A stretch of DNA of 5,359 nucleotides from Nitrospirota bacterium (GTDB lineage: Bacteria; Nitrospirota; Nitrospiria; Nitrospirales; UBA8639). A model generated the notes under the pieces. That model had not been told where the DNA came from, did not search any database, and saw only the letters and a list, made by a program, of their open reading frames with translations. Position 1 is the stretch's first letter, and each line of letters opens with the position of its first letter. The stretch spans positions 1 through 5,359 of the forward strand of contig JAOUGQ010000217.1 in assembly GCA_029865515.1 (NCBI GenBank), read 5' to 3'. The translations under genes and the position numbers were made by a program. Shown here in pieces: positions 1 to 5,359 of the stretch.

Positions 1-621
1 GGTATAGGGTCGAATCTGCGGTGTCATGGCCAGTGAGGTCATCGGGCCGACAGGTGAGACCACATTGATGGTATCGCCGATAAACACGCCAAGCCGAAAG
101 GCCAGTTCTTTCCCAAGAATAATTCCTGGGGGGGTGGAGGGGGTTGGTTTGTCCTGACCGGGATGGGGGGAGGCTGGCGGATTGGGGGGATGAGTCAGAT
201 TGGCCAAATCGCCAAATTTCATGTTGGCCTGTAAATCGGTTACTTGCATTTCCTGCAAGGGTTGAATTCCGCGGAGAATGATCCCCTGCACGGCTGTTTT
301 TGAGGTGACCAGCACTTGCTTGAAAATAAACGGTGCAGCGGCCACTACACCGGGGACCGCTTCAATCTGATGAACCAGGTCTGCATACCCAATCATGTCA
401 TTGGTTCCGCGTTCCTGCACGATCACGTGCGCGGTCGTGCCAAGAATTTTTGCCTGCAGGTCCTCCTTGAAGCCGGTCATGATGCCAAGCGTGCCAATGA
501 GCGCCGCCACGCCAAGCGTGATGCCGGTGATGGAGATAAACGTGTTCAGCGAGATCGTTCGTTGCCGACGCTTGGCCCGAAGATACCGAAGCCCGACTAA
601 TATCTCGTACGGGAGGGTCAC
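1..621 (-). CDS. lolC: Lipoprotein-releasing ABC transporter permease, LolC/LolE family (3' part missing)
   Basis: Inner-membrane permease subunit of the Lol system, which with the ATPase LolD extracts mature lipoproteins from the inner membrane and passes them to a periplasmic carrier. Only the first 207 codons are in the window; the gene continues past base 1. The translation opens MTLPYEILVGLRYLRAKRRQ, the typical LolC/E cytoplasmic start. A membrane segment follows at about residues 23-47 (ITGITLGVAALIGTLGIM), then the conserved MTGFKEDLQAKILGTTAHV, and a periplasmic domain with GIILGKELAFRLGVFIGD and SPVGPMTSLAMTPQ. The start is GTG at 619-621, overlapping the lysS stop; no ATG, GTG or TTG is in frame in the 39 bases before it and no good Shine-Dalgarno is visible, so translation probably depends on lysS. 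A proline-rich stretch at residues 145-165 looks like an insert compared with E. coli LolC. LolC and LolE cannot be told apart here, so the symbol is provisional; lolD is expected just beyond the left edge. Confidence 0.88.
   Translation of the reverse strand, partial: MTLPYEILVGLRYLRAKRRQRTISLNTFISITGITLGVAALIGTLGIMTGFKEDLQAKILGTTAHVIVQERGTNDMIGYADLVHQIEAVPGVVAAAPFIFKQVLVTSKTAVQGIILRGIQPLQEMQVTDLQANMKFGDLANLTHPPNPPASPHPGQDKPTPSTPPGIILGKELAFRLGVFIGDTINVVSPVGPMTSLAMTPQIRPYT
127..189 (-). other. Proline-rich low-complexity insert in the Lol permease
   Basis: Residues 145-165 of the permease contain ten prolines in 21 residues, mixed with Ser, Thr, His, Asn and Gly. They lie between the conserved GIQPLQEMQV region and the conserved IILGKELA block of the periplasmic domain. 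The coding strand carries homopolymer C runs, seen as G runs on the plus strand at 128-134 (7), 139-143 (5), 165-170 (6) and 184-189 (6). From memory E. coli LolC joins the same two blocks with roughly 20 fewer residues. The reading frame stays open through it and the conserved sequence resumes after it, so it is not a frameshift artefact. Confidence 0.75.
618..621 (-). promoter_or_regulatory. GTGA stop/start overlap coupling lysS and the Lol permease
   Basis: On the minus strand GTGA contains both the GTG start of the permease (621-619) and the TGA stop of lysS (620-618). No Shine-Dalgarno-like sequence sits at the normal distance before the GTG. The arrangement is the usual one for termination-reinitiation, so permease synthesis is probably translationally coupled to lysS. 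The overlap is seen directly; the coupling is inferred. Confidence 0.75.
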
Positions 622-2105
622 GAAGGCCGGTCCGGTCGTAATTGAGGAAACAGGATGACGTCACGAATGGACGCCTGATTGGTTAAGAGCATGACCAGCC
701 GGTCGATGCCGATGCCTTCGCCGGCTGTGGGTGGCATGCCGTATTCCAGGGCTCGAATAAAATCTTCATCCAGATAATGGGCTTCTTCGTCTCCGGCATC
801 CCGCAGGGCGACTTGCGCTTCAAATCGCTGGCGTTGATCCAGCGGATCGTTCAACTCGGAAAATCCGTTCGCCAACTCCCGTCCGCCGATGAAGAGTTCG
901 AACCGGTCGGTCAGGGCCGGGTTGGATTCTTTTCTTCGGGCCAATGGCGAAATGTCCAAGGGGAAATCGGTGATGAAGGTAGGCTGAATCAGAGTGGCTT
1001 CCACCGTTTCTTCAAATAGCGCGACGAGGATGTCCATCTGGCTGGCCTTGGGGGAAATTTCAACACCCAGGCGTTTCGCGGCATCACGGGCCATGGCCTG
1101 ATCTGTTAACACCTGGACCTCAAGTTTATTCACTTCCAGAATCGCGTCAAGATAGGCCACCCGGCGCCAGGGGGAGGCCATGTTGATGTGTTGTCCTTGA
1201 TACTCCAACTCCACCGTGTTGCAAATTTCCTGACAGAGCTGAATAAAGAGTTGCTCAGTCAGGTCCATGAGGTCGTGGTAATCCGCATAGGCCTGATAAA
1301 ACTCCAACATCGTAAACTCAGGGTTATGGATGGTGGAAATGCCTTCATTGCGGAAGTTCCGGTTGATCTCAAACACCCGTCGAAATCCCCCGACGATCAG
1401 CCGTTTTAAATAGAGCTCGGGCGCGACCCGTAAATACAAATCGGTATCCAAGGTATTGTGGTGTGTGACAAAGGGGCGTGCCGTGGCCCCGCCTGGAATG
1501 GGATGCATCATGGGTGTTTCCACTTCCAGAAATCCCCGGTCCGTGAGAAATCCTCGAATGGTATTGATGATGCGACTTCGGGTACGAAACACCTGGTGGA
1601 CGGAAGGATTGGCGATAAGATCGACATAACGTTGCCGGTATCGAGTCTCAATATCGGTCAGGCCGTGCCATTTTTCCGGAAGGGGGCGAAGACCTTTTGA
1701 CAAAAAGGTGAGGGTGTGGACTTCAACGGTTAGCTCATCGGTTTTTGTCCTGAAGAGTTTGCCTTCCACGCCGATCCAATCGCCCAGATCCAGCGCTTGT
1801 GACAATTCGTAGGACGGGTCATCCAACAAATCTTTCTTGAGATAGACCTGGAGGCGATGGCCTTCTTCCTGTAATCCGGCAAAGGCCGCTTTGCCGAAAC
1901 GCCGGAGCGCGATGATTCGCCCGGCAACCTGGCAAGTGATGGCACTCTGTTCCAGTTCTTCCTTGGTCCGGGATGAATAGGAGGTCAGGATCTCTTCAAG
2001 AGTATGGGATGCGGGGAAGCGAGTCCCGAAGGGCCGAATGCCTTTTCCTTGAAGGGTGCCAAGTTTATCCAACCGTTGTTGTCGTTGTTCGTTCAATTCA
2101 TCCAT
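618..2105 (-). CDS. lysS: Lysyl-tRNA synthetase, class II
   Basis: Cytoplasmic enzyme that uses ATP to charge tRNA(Lys) with lysine. The 495 residues compare with 505 in E. coli LysRS. An N-terminal OB-fold anticodon-binding domain spans about residues 55-145 (CQVAGRIIALRRFGKAAFAGL). The class II catalytic core follows: KWHGLTDIETRYRQRYVDL at 145-163, motif 1 near 177-198 ending in FLEVETPMM, motif 2 at about 245-270 with FEINRNFRNEG and HNPEFTMLEFYQAY, and motif 3 at about 462-487 with GEGIGIDRLVMLL and RDVILFPQ. The GATARPF loop (206-212) and GGRELANGFSELNDP (407-421) are also typical. All motifs look intact. The ATG at 2105 is the first start after an in-frame TGA four codons upstream; its Shine-Dalgarno is weak. 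The gene lies 45 bp after prfB and overlaps the permease start by 4 bp. The motifs identify LysRS rather than the related AspRS or AsnRS. Confidence 0.97.
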   Translation of the reverse strand: MDELNEQRQQRLDKLGTLQGKGIRPFGTRFPASHTLEEILTSYSSRTKEELEQSAITCQVAGRIIALRRFGKAAFAGLQEEGHRLQVYLKKDLLDDPSYELSQALDLGDWIGVEGKLFRTKTDELTVEVHTLTFLSKGLRPLPEKWHGLTDIETRYRQRYVDLIANPSVHQVFRTRSRIINTIRGFLTDRGFLEVETPMMHPIPGGATARPFVTHHNTLDTDLYLRVAPELYLKRLIVGGFRRVFEINRNFRNEGISTIHNPEFTMLEFYQAYADYHDLMDLTEQLFIQLCQEICNTVELEYQGQHINMASPWRRVAYLDAILEVNKLEVQVLTDQAMARDAAKRLGVEISPKASQMDILVALFEETVEATLIQPTFITDFPLDISPLARRKESNPALTDRFELFIGGRELANGFSELNDPLDQRQRFEAQVALRDAGDEEAHYLDEDFIRALEYGMPPTAGEGIGIDRLVMLLTNQASIRDVILFPQLRPDRPS

Positions 2106-2150
2106 GCGTGCGTCGTCTCAGTCAAAAAATGTTCATGAAACGTTCACCCG

Positions 2151-3273
2151 CTATGCGGTTGAGGCGGGTGACGTGTTGGAGGCTTTCATCGACAAATAGG
2201 CTTCGATAAAGGGGTCCAAGGCGCCGTCCATGACCGCGGCCACATTGCCCGATTCGTGGTTGGTCCGGTGGTCTTTGACCATTTGATAGGGTTGAAACAC
2301 ATAAGAACGGATTTGGCTGCCCCACGCAATGTCCTTTTTCTCGCCGACAATATGTTGAAATTCCTCGTCCTTTTTTTTCTGCTCCAGCTCAAAGAGCTTG
2401 GCTTTGAGCACTCGCATGGCTCCCAGCCGATTCTGTAATTGCGAGCGCTCGTTTTGGCATTGCACGACGATGCCGGTGGGGAGGTGAGTCATGCGAATGG
2501 CCGTTTCCACTTTATTGACATTTTGTCCCCCGGCCCCTCCCGCGCGGAACGTATCGATTTTCAAATCCTTATCTTCGATGACGATATCGATGTCATCGTC
2601 CAATTCCGGGTATACCCCGACGGCGGCGAAGGATGTATGACGCCGTTTATTCGCGTCAAAGGGTGAAATTCGCACCAGACGGTGAACCCCTGCCTCCGAG
2701 TGAAGATATCCATAGGCATAAGGGCCTGAGATTCCCATGGTGACGTTCTTGATGCCCGCTTCATCACCGGGCTGCAAATCGATGGTTTCCACCTTGAAAC
2801 GCCGCTCTTGCGCCCATCGCACATACATTCTCATGAGCATTTGCGCCCAATCTTGAGACTCGGTCCCTCCAGCCCCCGGATTAATGCTGAGAATGGCATT
2901 GTTGTGATCATGTTCACCAGCCAGGAGCCGTTCCAATCGCCAGGCGTCCAAGGTCTGTTCCACGGCCTGGATTCCCTGGCTCCATTCCGCTTCCAATTCC
3001 GGGTCGCCCTTCTGCCCAATGAGGTCAAGGATGGCCAGAAGATCGTCGCGCTGTTGTTCGAGGGTGTTCAGGCGTTCCAGGGAGTGTTCAATGTCGGCTT
3101 TCCGGCGCCCGACTTTGGCGGCATGTTTCGTATTGTTCCAAAAGTCCGGTTGCGCAGTTTCCCGTTCAAGCTCTTCGAGTTCCGAGGTCAGTTTCGGGAG
3201 GTCAAAGATACCTCCGAAATTCATGAATGCGGTCTTCGATTTTTTCCATGCGCAGACGAATGTCTTCTAACAT
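2151..3273 (-). CDS. prfB: Peptide chain release factor 2, expressed by programmed +1 frameshift
   Basis: RF2 recognises UGA and UAA in the ribosomal A site and triggers peptide release. Frame 0 starts at ATG 3273-3271 and encodes MLEDIRLRMEKIEDRIHEFR plus RYL, then hits TGA at 3204-3202. Skipping the T at 3204 joins CTT (Leu23) to GAC (Asp24), and the frame runs to TAG at 2151-2153. The product is 373 residues, close to E. coli RF2 (365). The SPF tripeptide that reads the stop codon is at 203-205 (RISPFDANKRRHTSF), and the catalytic GGQ at 248-250 (RAGGAGGQNVNKVET). The N-terminal domain is helical with coiled-coil character. Residue 244, equivalent to E. coli position 246, is Ala, the common form rather than the Thr of E. 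coli K-12. A GGAGGA ribosome binding site precedes the start by 9 bases. An ATG at 3224 is in the shifted frame and gives a plausible but wrong N-terminus. The gene lies between lnt (34 bp) and lysS (45 bp). Confidence 0.97.
3201..3216 (-). promoter_or_regulatory. prfB +1 programmed frameshift cassette (autoregulatory)
   Basis: The minus strand reads CGGAGG TAT CTT TGA C. This matches the known RF2 recoding signal: a Shine-Dalgarno-like GGAGG three bases before the slippery CTT, then a TGA stop with a following C, the context in which termination is poor. In the known mechanism, scarce RF2 makes the ribosome pause at UGA; the internal Shine-Dalgarno pairing and slippage of the Leu tRNA from CUU to UUU move it into the +1 frame. 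Abundant RF2 ends translation after 23 residues. The E. coli spacer and slippery bases TAT CTT TGA C are identical here; only the internal Shine-Dalgarno differs slightly. Confidence 0.96.
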
Positions 3274-3282
3274 AGGTAGATA

Positions 3283-3288
3283 TCCTCC
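3283..3288 (-). promoter_or_regulatory. Ribosome binding site of prfB
   Basis: GGAGGA on the minus strand, nine bases before the ATG at 3273. It is the strongest start-site Shine-Dalgarno in the window. It supports initiation at 3273 in the zero frame rather than at the ATG at 3224, which does not follow a comparable site. Confidence 0.85.
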
Positions 3289-3307
3289 ATGACAAAGGTG
3301 ATAGACA

Positions 3308-4933
3308 TTACGACGTTGAGTGTTTTACAGATTGACGTGTCTGTAGGCGGATGCCGATCATCAAAATACCCGTCAGTATAACACAGATCCAACTAAAGAC
3401 ATCTCCAAATTGGGTATAAAATGTCATGGTGTGACGCAGCGGAAGGGCTCCGGTCACCGCTTGTTCCGAGAAAATAGACGTCTGAGTGAGAATGCGTCCA
3501 TCGGGACCGATGAAGCCGGAAATTCCCGTGTTGGCGGCCCGGGCAAAGGCCAGATGGTTTTCTACGGCACGAAAGACGACCATGCCGAAATGTTGGTAGG
3601 GTGCGGCGGAGTCTCCGAACCAGGCGTCATTAGTGACCGTGACGAGAAAATTGGCCCCCTCGTTTGCCATTTGGCGAACCAGATCGGGGAAAATCACCTC
3701 GAAGCAAATGGCCACACCGAATCTCCGGCCAATGGAACCGTTGTTGGTAGAAGGCGTAGGAATTTGCATGGTCATGGGCCCTTGGCCGGATTGAAAATCG
3801 CCGATGCCCACCACCAGCTTGTCCAGAAAAAAGAGAATTGATCGTAAGGGAATGTATTCCCCAAAAGGGACCAAATGGCGTTTGTCATACCGGGCTGAGA
3901 CCTTTCCCTCAGGCGTCAAGAGGAAGACGCTGTTGTATAAATAGGGACGACCGTCTTGATGAAACCGAAGCGTGGGGCTCCCGAAGAGCAATGGGCTGTG
4001 CGTGTCTTTCACAATTTCTAGAATTTTGCCCTGATAGGCCGGTTCTTGTTCGAAGAGAAACGGTGTGGCGGCCTCCGGCCAAATGAGCAGATCGGTATTC
4101 TTCCCGGCTTGTTGGCTGAGTGTGGCGTACCGTTGAAGCGTGTCATCCCGATAGGCCTCGTTCCATTTGATGGCTTGATCAATATTGGCTTGGACCAGGC
4201 CAATCGACAGGGTTGTTGTCGTTGCGTCGAGATCAGCCTGTTGGTGCACCCTCCAGGATCCATAGGCAAGGATCAGACTCAGGGTACAGACAAAGCTTGC
4301 GGTGGAAATCCATGGTATCGGCATGGAAGGCACACGTCTTTTGGCAACGATCCATACAAGAAGAGAGGTGATCGCGACATTGCCCATGACGATCAGAAAT
4401 GACACGCCATACACTCCAGTCATGTCGGCAAATTGAATGACAGGAAGCCACTGGTATTGGGAATAGCCCAGAAGTGCCCAGGGTAATCCGCTGAACGCAT
4501 AGGTTCGCACAAATTCCAAGGTGACCCACAGAACGGGTGCGCTAAGCCACAAGAGGTTGGGATGTGTTTGTTGGAACGTGGCATATCCCCAGGCATAGAA
4601 GCCCATATACAAGCCAAGATAGGTCGCCAGGAGGAGCATCAATAACGCACTCACCACTATCGGCACTTGACCAAATTGATGCATCGCTGTGATGACCCAT
4701 GTCACCGTTCCCGCAAATGCGAGAGTTCCCGCCAGCCAGCCGTACCACAAGGCCCGTTTGGGAGGGAGGTCATGAAGGATAAACTGAAGAGGGACGAGCA
4801 CAACCCAGGCTAGCCATCCGAGATTAAATGGCGGGAAACTCAGAGGATGAAGGATCCCGGTCAACGCGATGGCAAAAAGAGGGGCCAATTTATTGAGATA
4901 CGGGGAAGATGAATGTGGAATGGTCTGTCCCAC
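3308..4933 (-). CDS. lnt: Apolipoprotein N-acyltransferase
   Basis: Inner-membrane enzyme that transfers an acyl chain from a phospholipid to the N-terminal cysteine of diacylated lipoproteins, the last step of lipoprotein maturation. The 541 residues compare with 512 in E. coli. About eight hydrophobic segments are visible: roughly 16-31, 37-54, 62-82, 91-118, 126-143, 164-196, 207-226, and a C-terminal one at 511-529. The nitrilase-like periplasmic domain occupies about 242-500. The catalytic triad is E287 (LLIWPEAATPF), K351 (RYDKRHLVPFGEY) and C410 (GVAICFEVIFPD), matching E267, K335 and C387 of E. coli. E359 and E412 match the accessory residues E343 and E389, and W257 (QANIDQAIKWNE) probably matches W237. 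Phe411 replaces the Tyr that follows the catalytic Cys in E. coli. The start is uncertain: GTG at 4933 is the first common start codon in an open frame that extends upstream, but it lacks a well-placed ribosome binding site. The gene leads the prfB-lysS-permease cluster. Confidence 0.95.
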   Translation of the reverse strand: MGQTIPHSSSPYLNKLAPLFAIALTGILHPLSFPPFNLGWLAWVVLVPLQFILHDLPPKRALWYGWLAGTLAFAGTVTWVITAMHQFGQVPIVVSALLMLLLATYLGLYMGFYAWGYATFQQTHPNLLWLSAPVLWVTLEFVRTYAFSGLPWALLGYSQYQWLPVIQFADMTGVYGVSFLIVMGNVAITSLLVWIVAKRRVPSMPIPWISTASFVCTLSLILAYGSWRVHQQADLDATTTTLSIGLVQANIDQAIKWNEAYRDDTLQRYATLSQQAGKNTDLLIWPEAATPFLFEQEPAYQGKILEIVKDTHSPLLFGSPTLRFHQDGRPYLYNSVFLLTPEGKVSARYDKRHLVPFGEYIPLRSILFFLDKLVVGIGDFQSGQGPMTMQIPTPSTNNGSIGRRFGVAICFEVIFPDLVRQMANEGANFLVTVTNDAWFGDSAAPYQHFGMVVFRAVENHLAFARAANTGISGFIGPDGRILTQTSIFSEQAVTGALPLRHTMTFYTQFGDVFSWICVILTGILMIGIRLQTRQSVKHSTS

Positions 4934-4939
4934 GTTTAA

Positions 4940-4956
4940 CAGGGACGAATGTCCTT
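4940..4956 (-). promoter_or_regulatory. Possible alternative translation start of lnt (AAGGA plus CTG)
   Basis: AAGGA at 4956-4952 lies 18 bases before the GTG at 4933, too far for normal use, but 9 bases before an in-frame CTG at 4942-4940. Starting at CTG would add three residues before the GTG-encoded one. CTG starts are rare, so this is only a candidate; the protein would be almost unchanged either way. Confidence 0.3.
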
Positions 4957-5109
4957 TTTCAGAGGGTGTTCCCTCCCGCTTTCTCCGATGTGGGCGAAAT
5001 GTAAATCCTGAGTTACATCAAAAAATAAGGAAATCAGAATAGATGTTGGCTGGAAATGGAAGCAGAAATTATGGAAATAGAGTCTGTGAATACATAAATT
5101 GAGTAAGAC

Positions 5110-5149
5110 AAAAAGACCGACCGGGAAATGTCCTTCATTCGGATGAAGG
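5110..5149 (-). terminator. Hairpin after rpmB, possible transcription terminator
   Basis: CCTTCAT at 5149-5143 and ATGAAGG at 5138-5132 form a perfect 7-bp stem with a 4-base loop (CCGA), starting 14 bases after the rpmB stop. A run of five T at 5114-5110 follows, but 17 bases after the stem, so this is not a standard intrinsic terminator. It may be an attenuating or mRNA-stabilising hairpin, or a terminator helped by the short CCG/CGG repeat next to the T-run. The stem is seen directly; the role is inferred from its position. Confidence 0.35.
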
Positions 5150-5163
5150 GCGTCAGAGCCAAA

Positions 5164-5355
5164 TTAGACGGCTTTTTGCACGAACCCGGACCGTAGACAC
5201 CTGGTACAGACTTTAATTCTCTGGGCTGCCCCTTTTACGAGCGCCCGAACGGTGCGGAGATTCGGGCGAAAGACCCGTTTCGTCCGGTTATTGGCGTGGC
5301 TGACATTATTTCCTACCAAGCGGTTTTTTCCGCACACGTCACATGAAAAAGCCAT
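5164..5355 (-). CDS. rpmB: Large-subunit ribosomal protein bL28
   Basis: Small basic protein of the 50S ribosomal subunit, complete at 63 residues. It opens MAFSCDVCGK and has SHANNRTKRVFRPNLRTVR at 19-37, the conserved L28 core, rich in Arg and Lys for rRNA binding. Two CxxC pairs, C5/C8 and C50/C53 (KVCTRCLRSG), mark the zinc-binding (C+) form of bL28; E. coli has the cysteine-free form. The ATG at 5353-5355 gives the standard N-terminus, and only four bases precede it in the window, so its ribosome binding site and promoter are not visible. It is separated from lnt by 230 bp with a hairpin and is probably transcribed separately. The usual partner rpmG does not follow it here. Confidence 0.96.
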   Translation of the reverse strand: MAFSCDVCGKNRLVGNNVSHANNRTKRVFRPNLRTVRALVKGAAQRIKVCTRCLRSGFVQKAV

Positions 5356-5359
5356 TGTG

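Larger units (their letters stand above)
4934..5163. other. Intergenic region between rpmB and lnt, probable promoter region
   Basis: The only sizeable gap in the window, 230 bp. The side next to rpmB holds a 7-bp hairpin. The middle (about 5005-5110) is clearly richer in A and T than the flanking genes, as expected of a promoter region, and probably drives lnt and the genes after it. A CATAAT at 5073-5068 on the minus strand resembles a -10 box, but no convincing -35 box sits 16-18 bases upstream, so I do not call a specific promoter. No convincing small gene or RNA structure was recognised here. Confidence 0.5.

Noticed and set aside
128..189. A G-quadruplex on the plus strand formed by the G-runs
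   Set aside because: No four runs of three or more G fall within standard loops of 1-7 bases; one loop would need to be about 16 bases. The runs are explained by proline codons on the other strand.
398..664. An 88-codon minus-strand open frame at the lysS/permease junction
   Set aside because: It is in a different frame from the permease, which reads clearly as LolC/E from 621. Its His- and Arg-rich translation has no family resemblance.
2106..2160. A possible terminator between prfB and lysS: a CCGC/GCGG stem around the prfB stop and a T6 run at 2130-2125
   Set aside because: The stem has only 4 bp with a 3-base loop and lies about 20 bases before the T-run, so it does not fit an intrinsic terminator; the short gap favours co-transcription.
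2808..3275. A 155-codon open frame on the plus strand
   Set aside because: It lies entirely antisense to prfB, whose protein is unmistakable, and its translation resembles no protein I recognise.
3267..3290. A 7-codon mini-ORF (MEDIYLC) starting at the ATG at 3290 and ending across the prfB start
   Set aside because: Its ATG overlaps the prfB ribosome binding site and it has no ribosome binding site of its own that I can see, so it is probably chance.
3410..3841. A 143-codon open frame on the plus strand
   Set aside because: It is antisense to the catalytic half of lnt, with no recognisable motif and no ribosome binding site; it is a by-product of lnt codon use.

Overview
The window holds five protein genes, all on the minus strand. 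In transcription order (right to left) they are rpmB (ribosomal protein bL28), lnt (apolipoprotein N-acyltransferase), prfB (release factor 2, with a programmed +1 frameshift), lysS (lysyl-tRNA synthetase) and the first 207 codons of a LolC/LolE-family lipoprotein-releasing ABC permease that runs off the left edge. No tRNA, rRNA, CRISPR array, insertion sequence or plus-strand gene was found; the long plus-strand open frames lie antisense to clearly recognisable genes.

The organism is a diderm (Gram-negative type) bacterium, because it carries both Lnt, which completes triacylated lipoproteins, and a Lol-type permease, which extracts them from the inner membrane. Base composition is moderate, by eye a little above 50% G+C. 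The lnt-prfB-lysS-lolC order and the protein texture suggest Nitrospirota (Nitrospira-like) or a related deltaproteobacterial-type lineage. This is an inference from memory of gene neighbourhoods, not a demonstrated placement.

Layout: rpmB (5164-5355) is complete but starts 4 bases from the edge, so its promoter and ribosome binding site are outside the window. A 230-bp non-coding gap (4934-5163) follows. It holds a perfect 7-bp hairpin with a T-run some distance beyond it, then an AT-rich stretch that probably carries the promoter for the genes downstream. From lnt to the left edge the genes are tightly packed: 34 bp between lnt and prfB, 45 bp between prfB and lysS, and a 4-bp GTGA overlap between lysS and the permease. 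This looks like one transcription unit.

The unit mixes two functions. lnt and the Lol permease are consecutive steps of lipoprotein biogenesis (N-acylation, then release towards the outer membrane). prfB and lysS are translation genes. The regulatory highlight is the prfB frameshift: translation starts at 3273, meets an in-frame TGA at 3202-3204 after 23 codons, and shifts +1 at CTT TGA C to make a 373-residue protein. An annotation that starts prfB at the ATG at 3224 would be wrong. This is mostly a conserved housekeeping region and I see no new biological system. The points worth a second look are the frameshift cassette, a proline-rich insert in the Lol permease encoded by C-homopolymer runs, and the unclear start of lnt.
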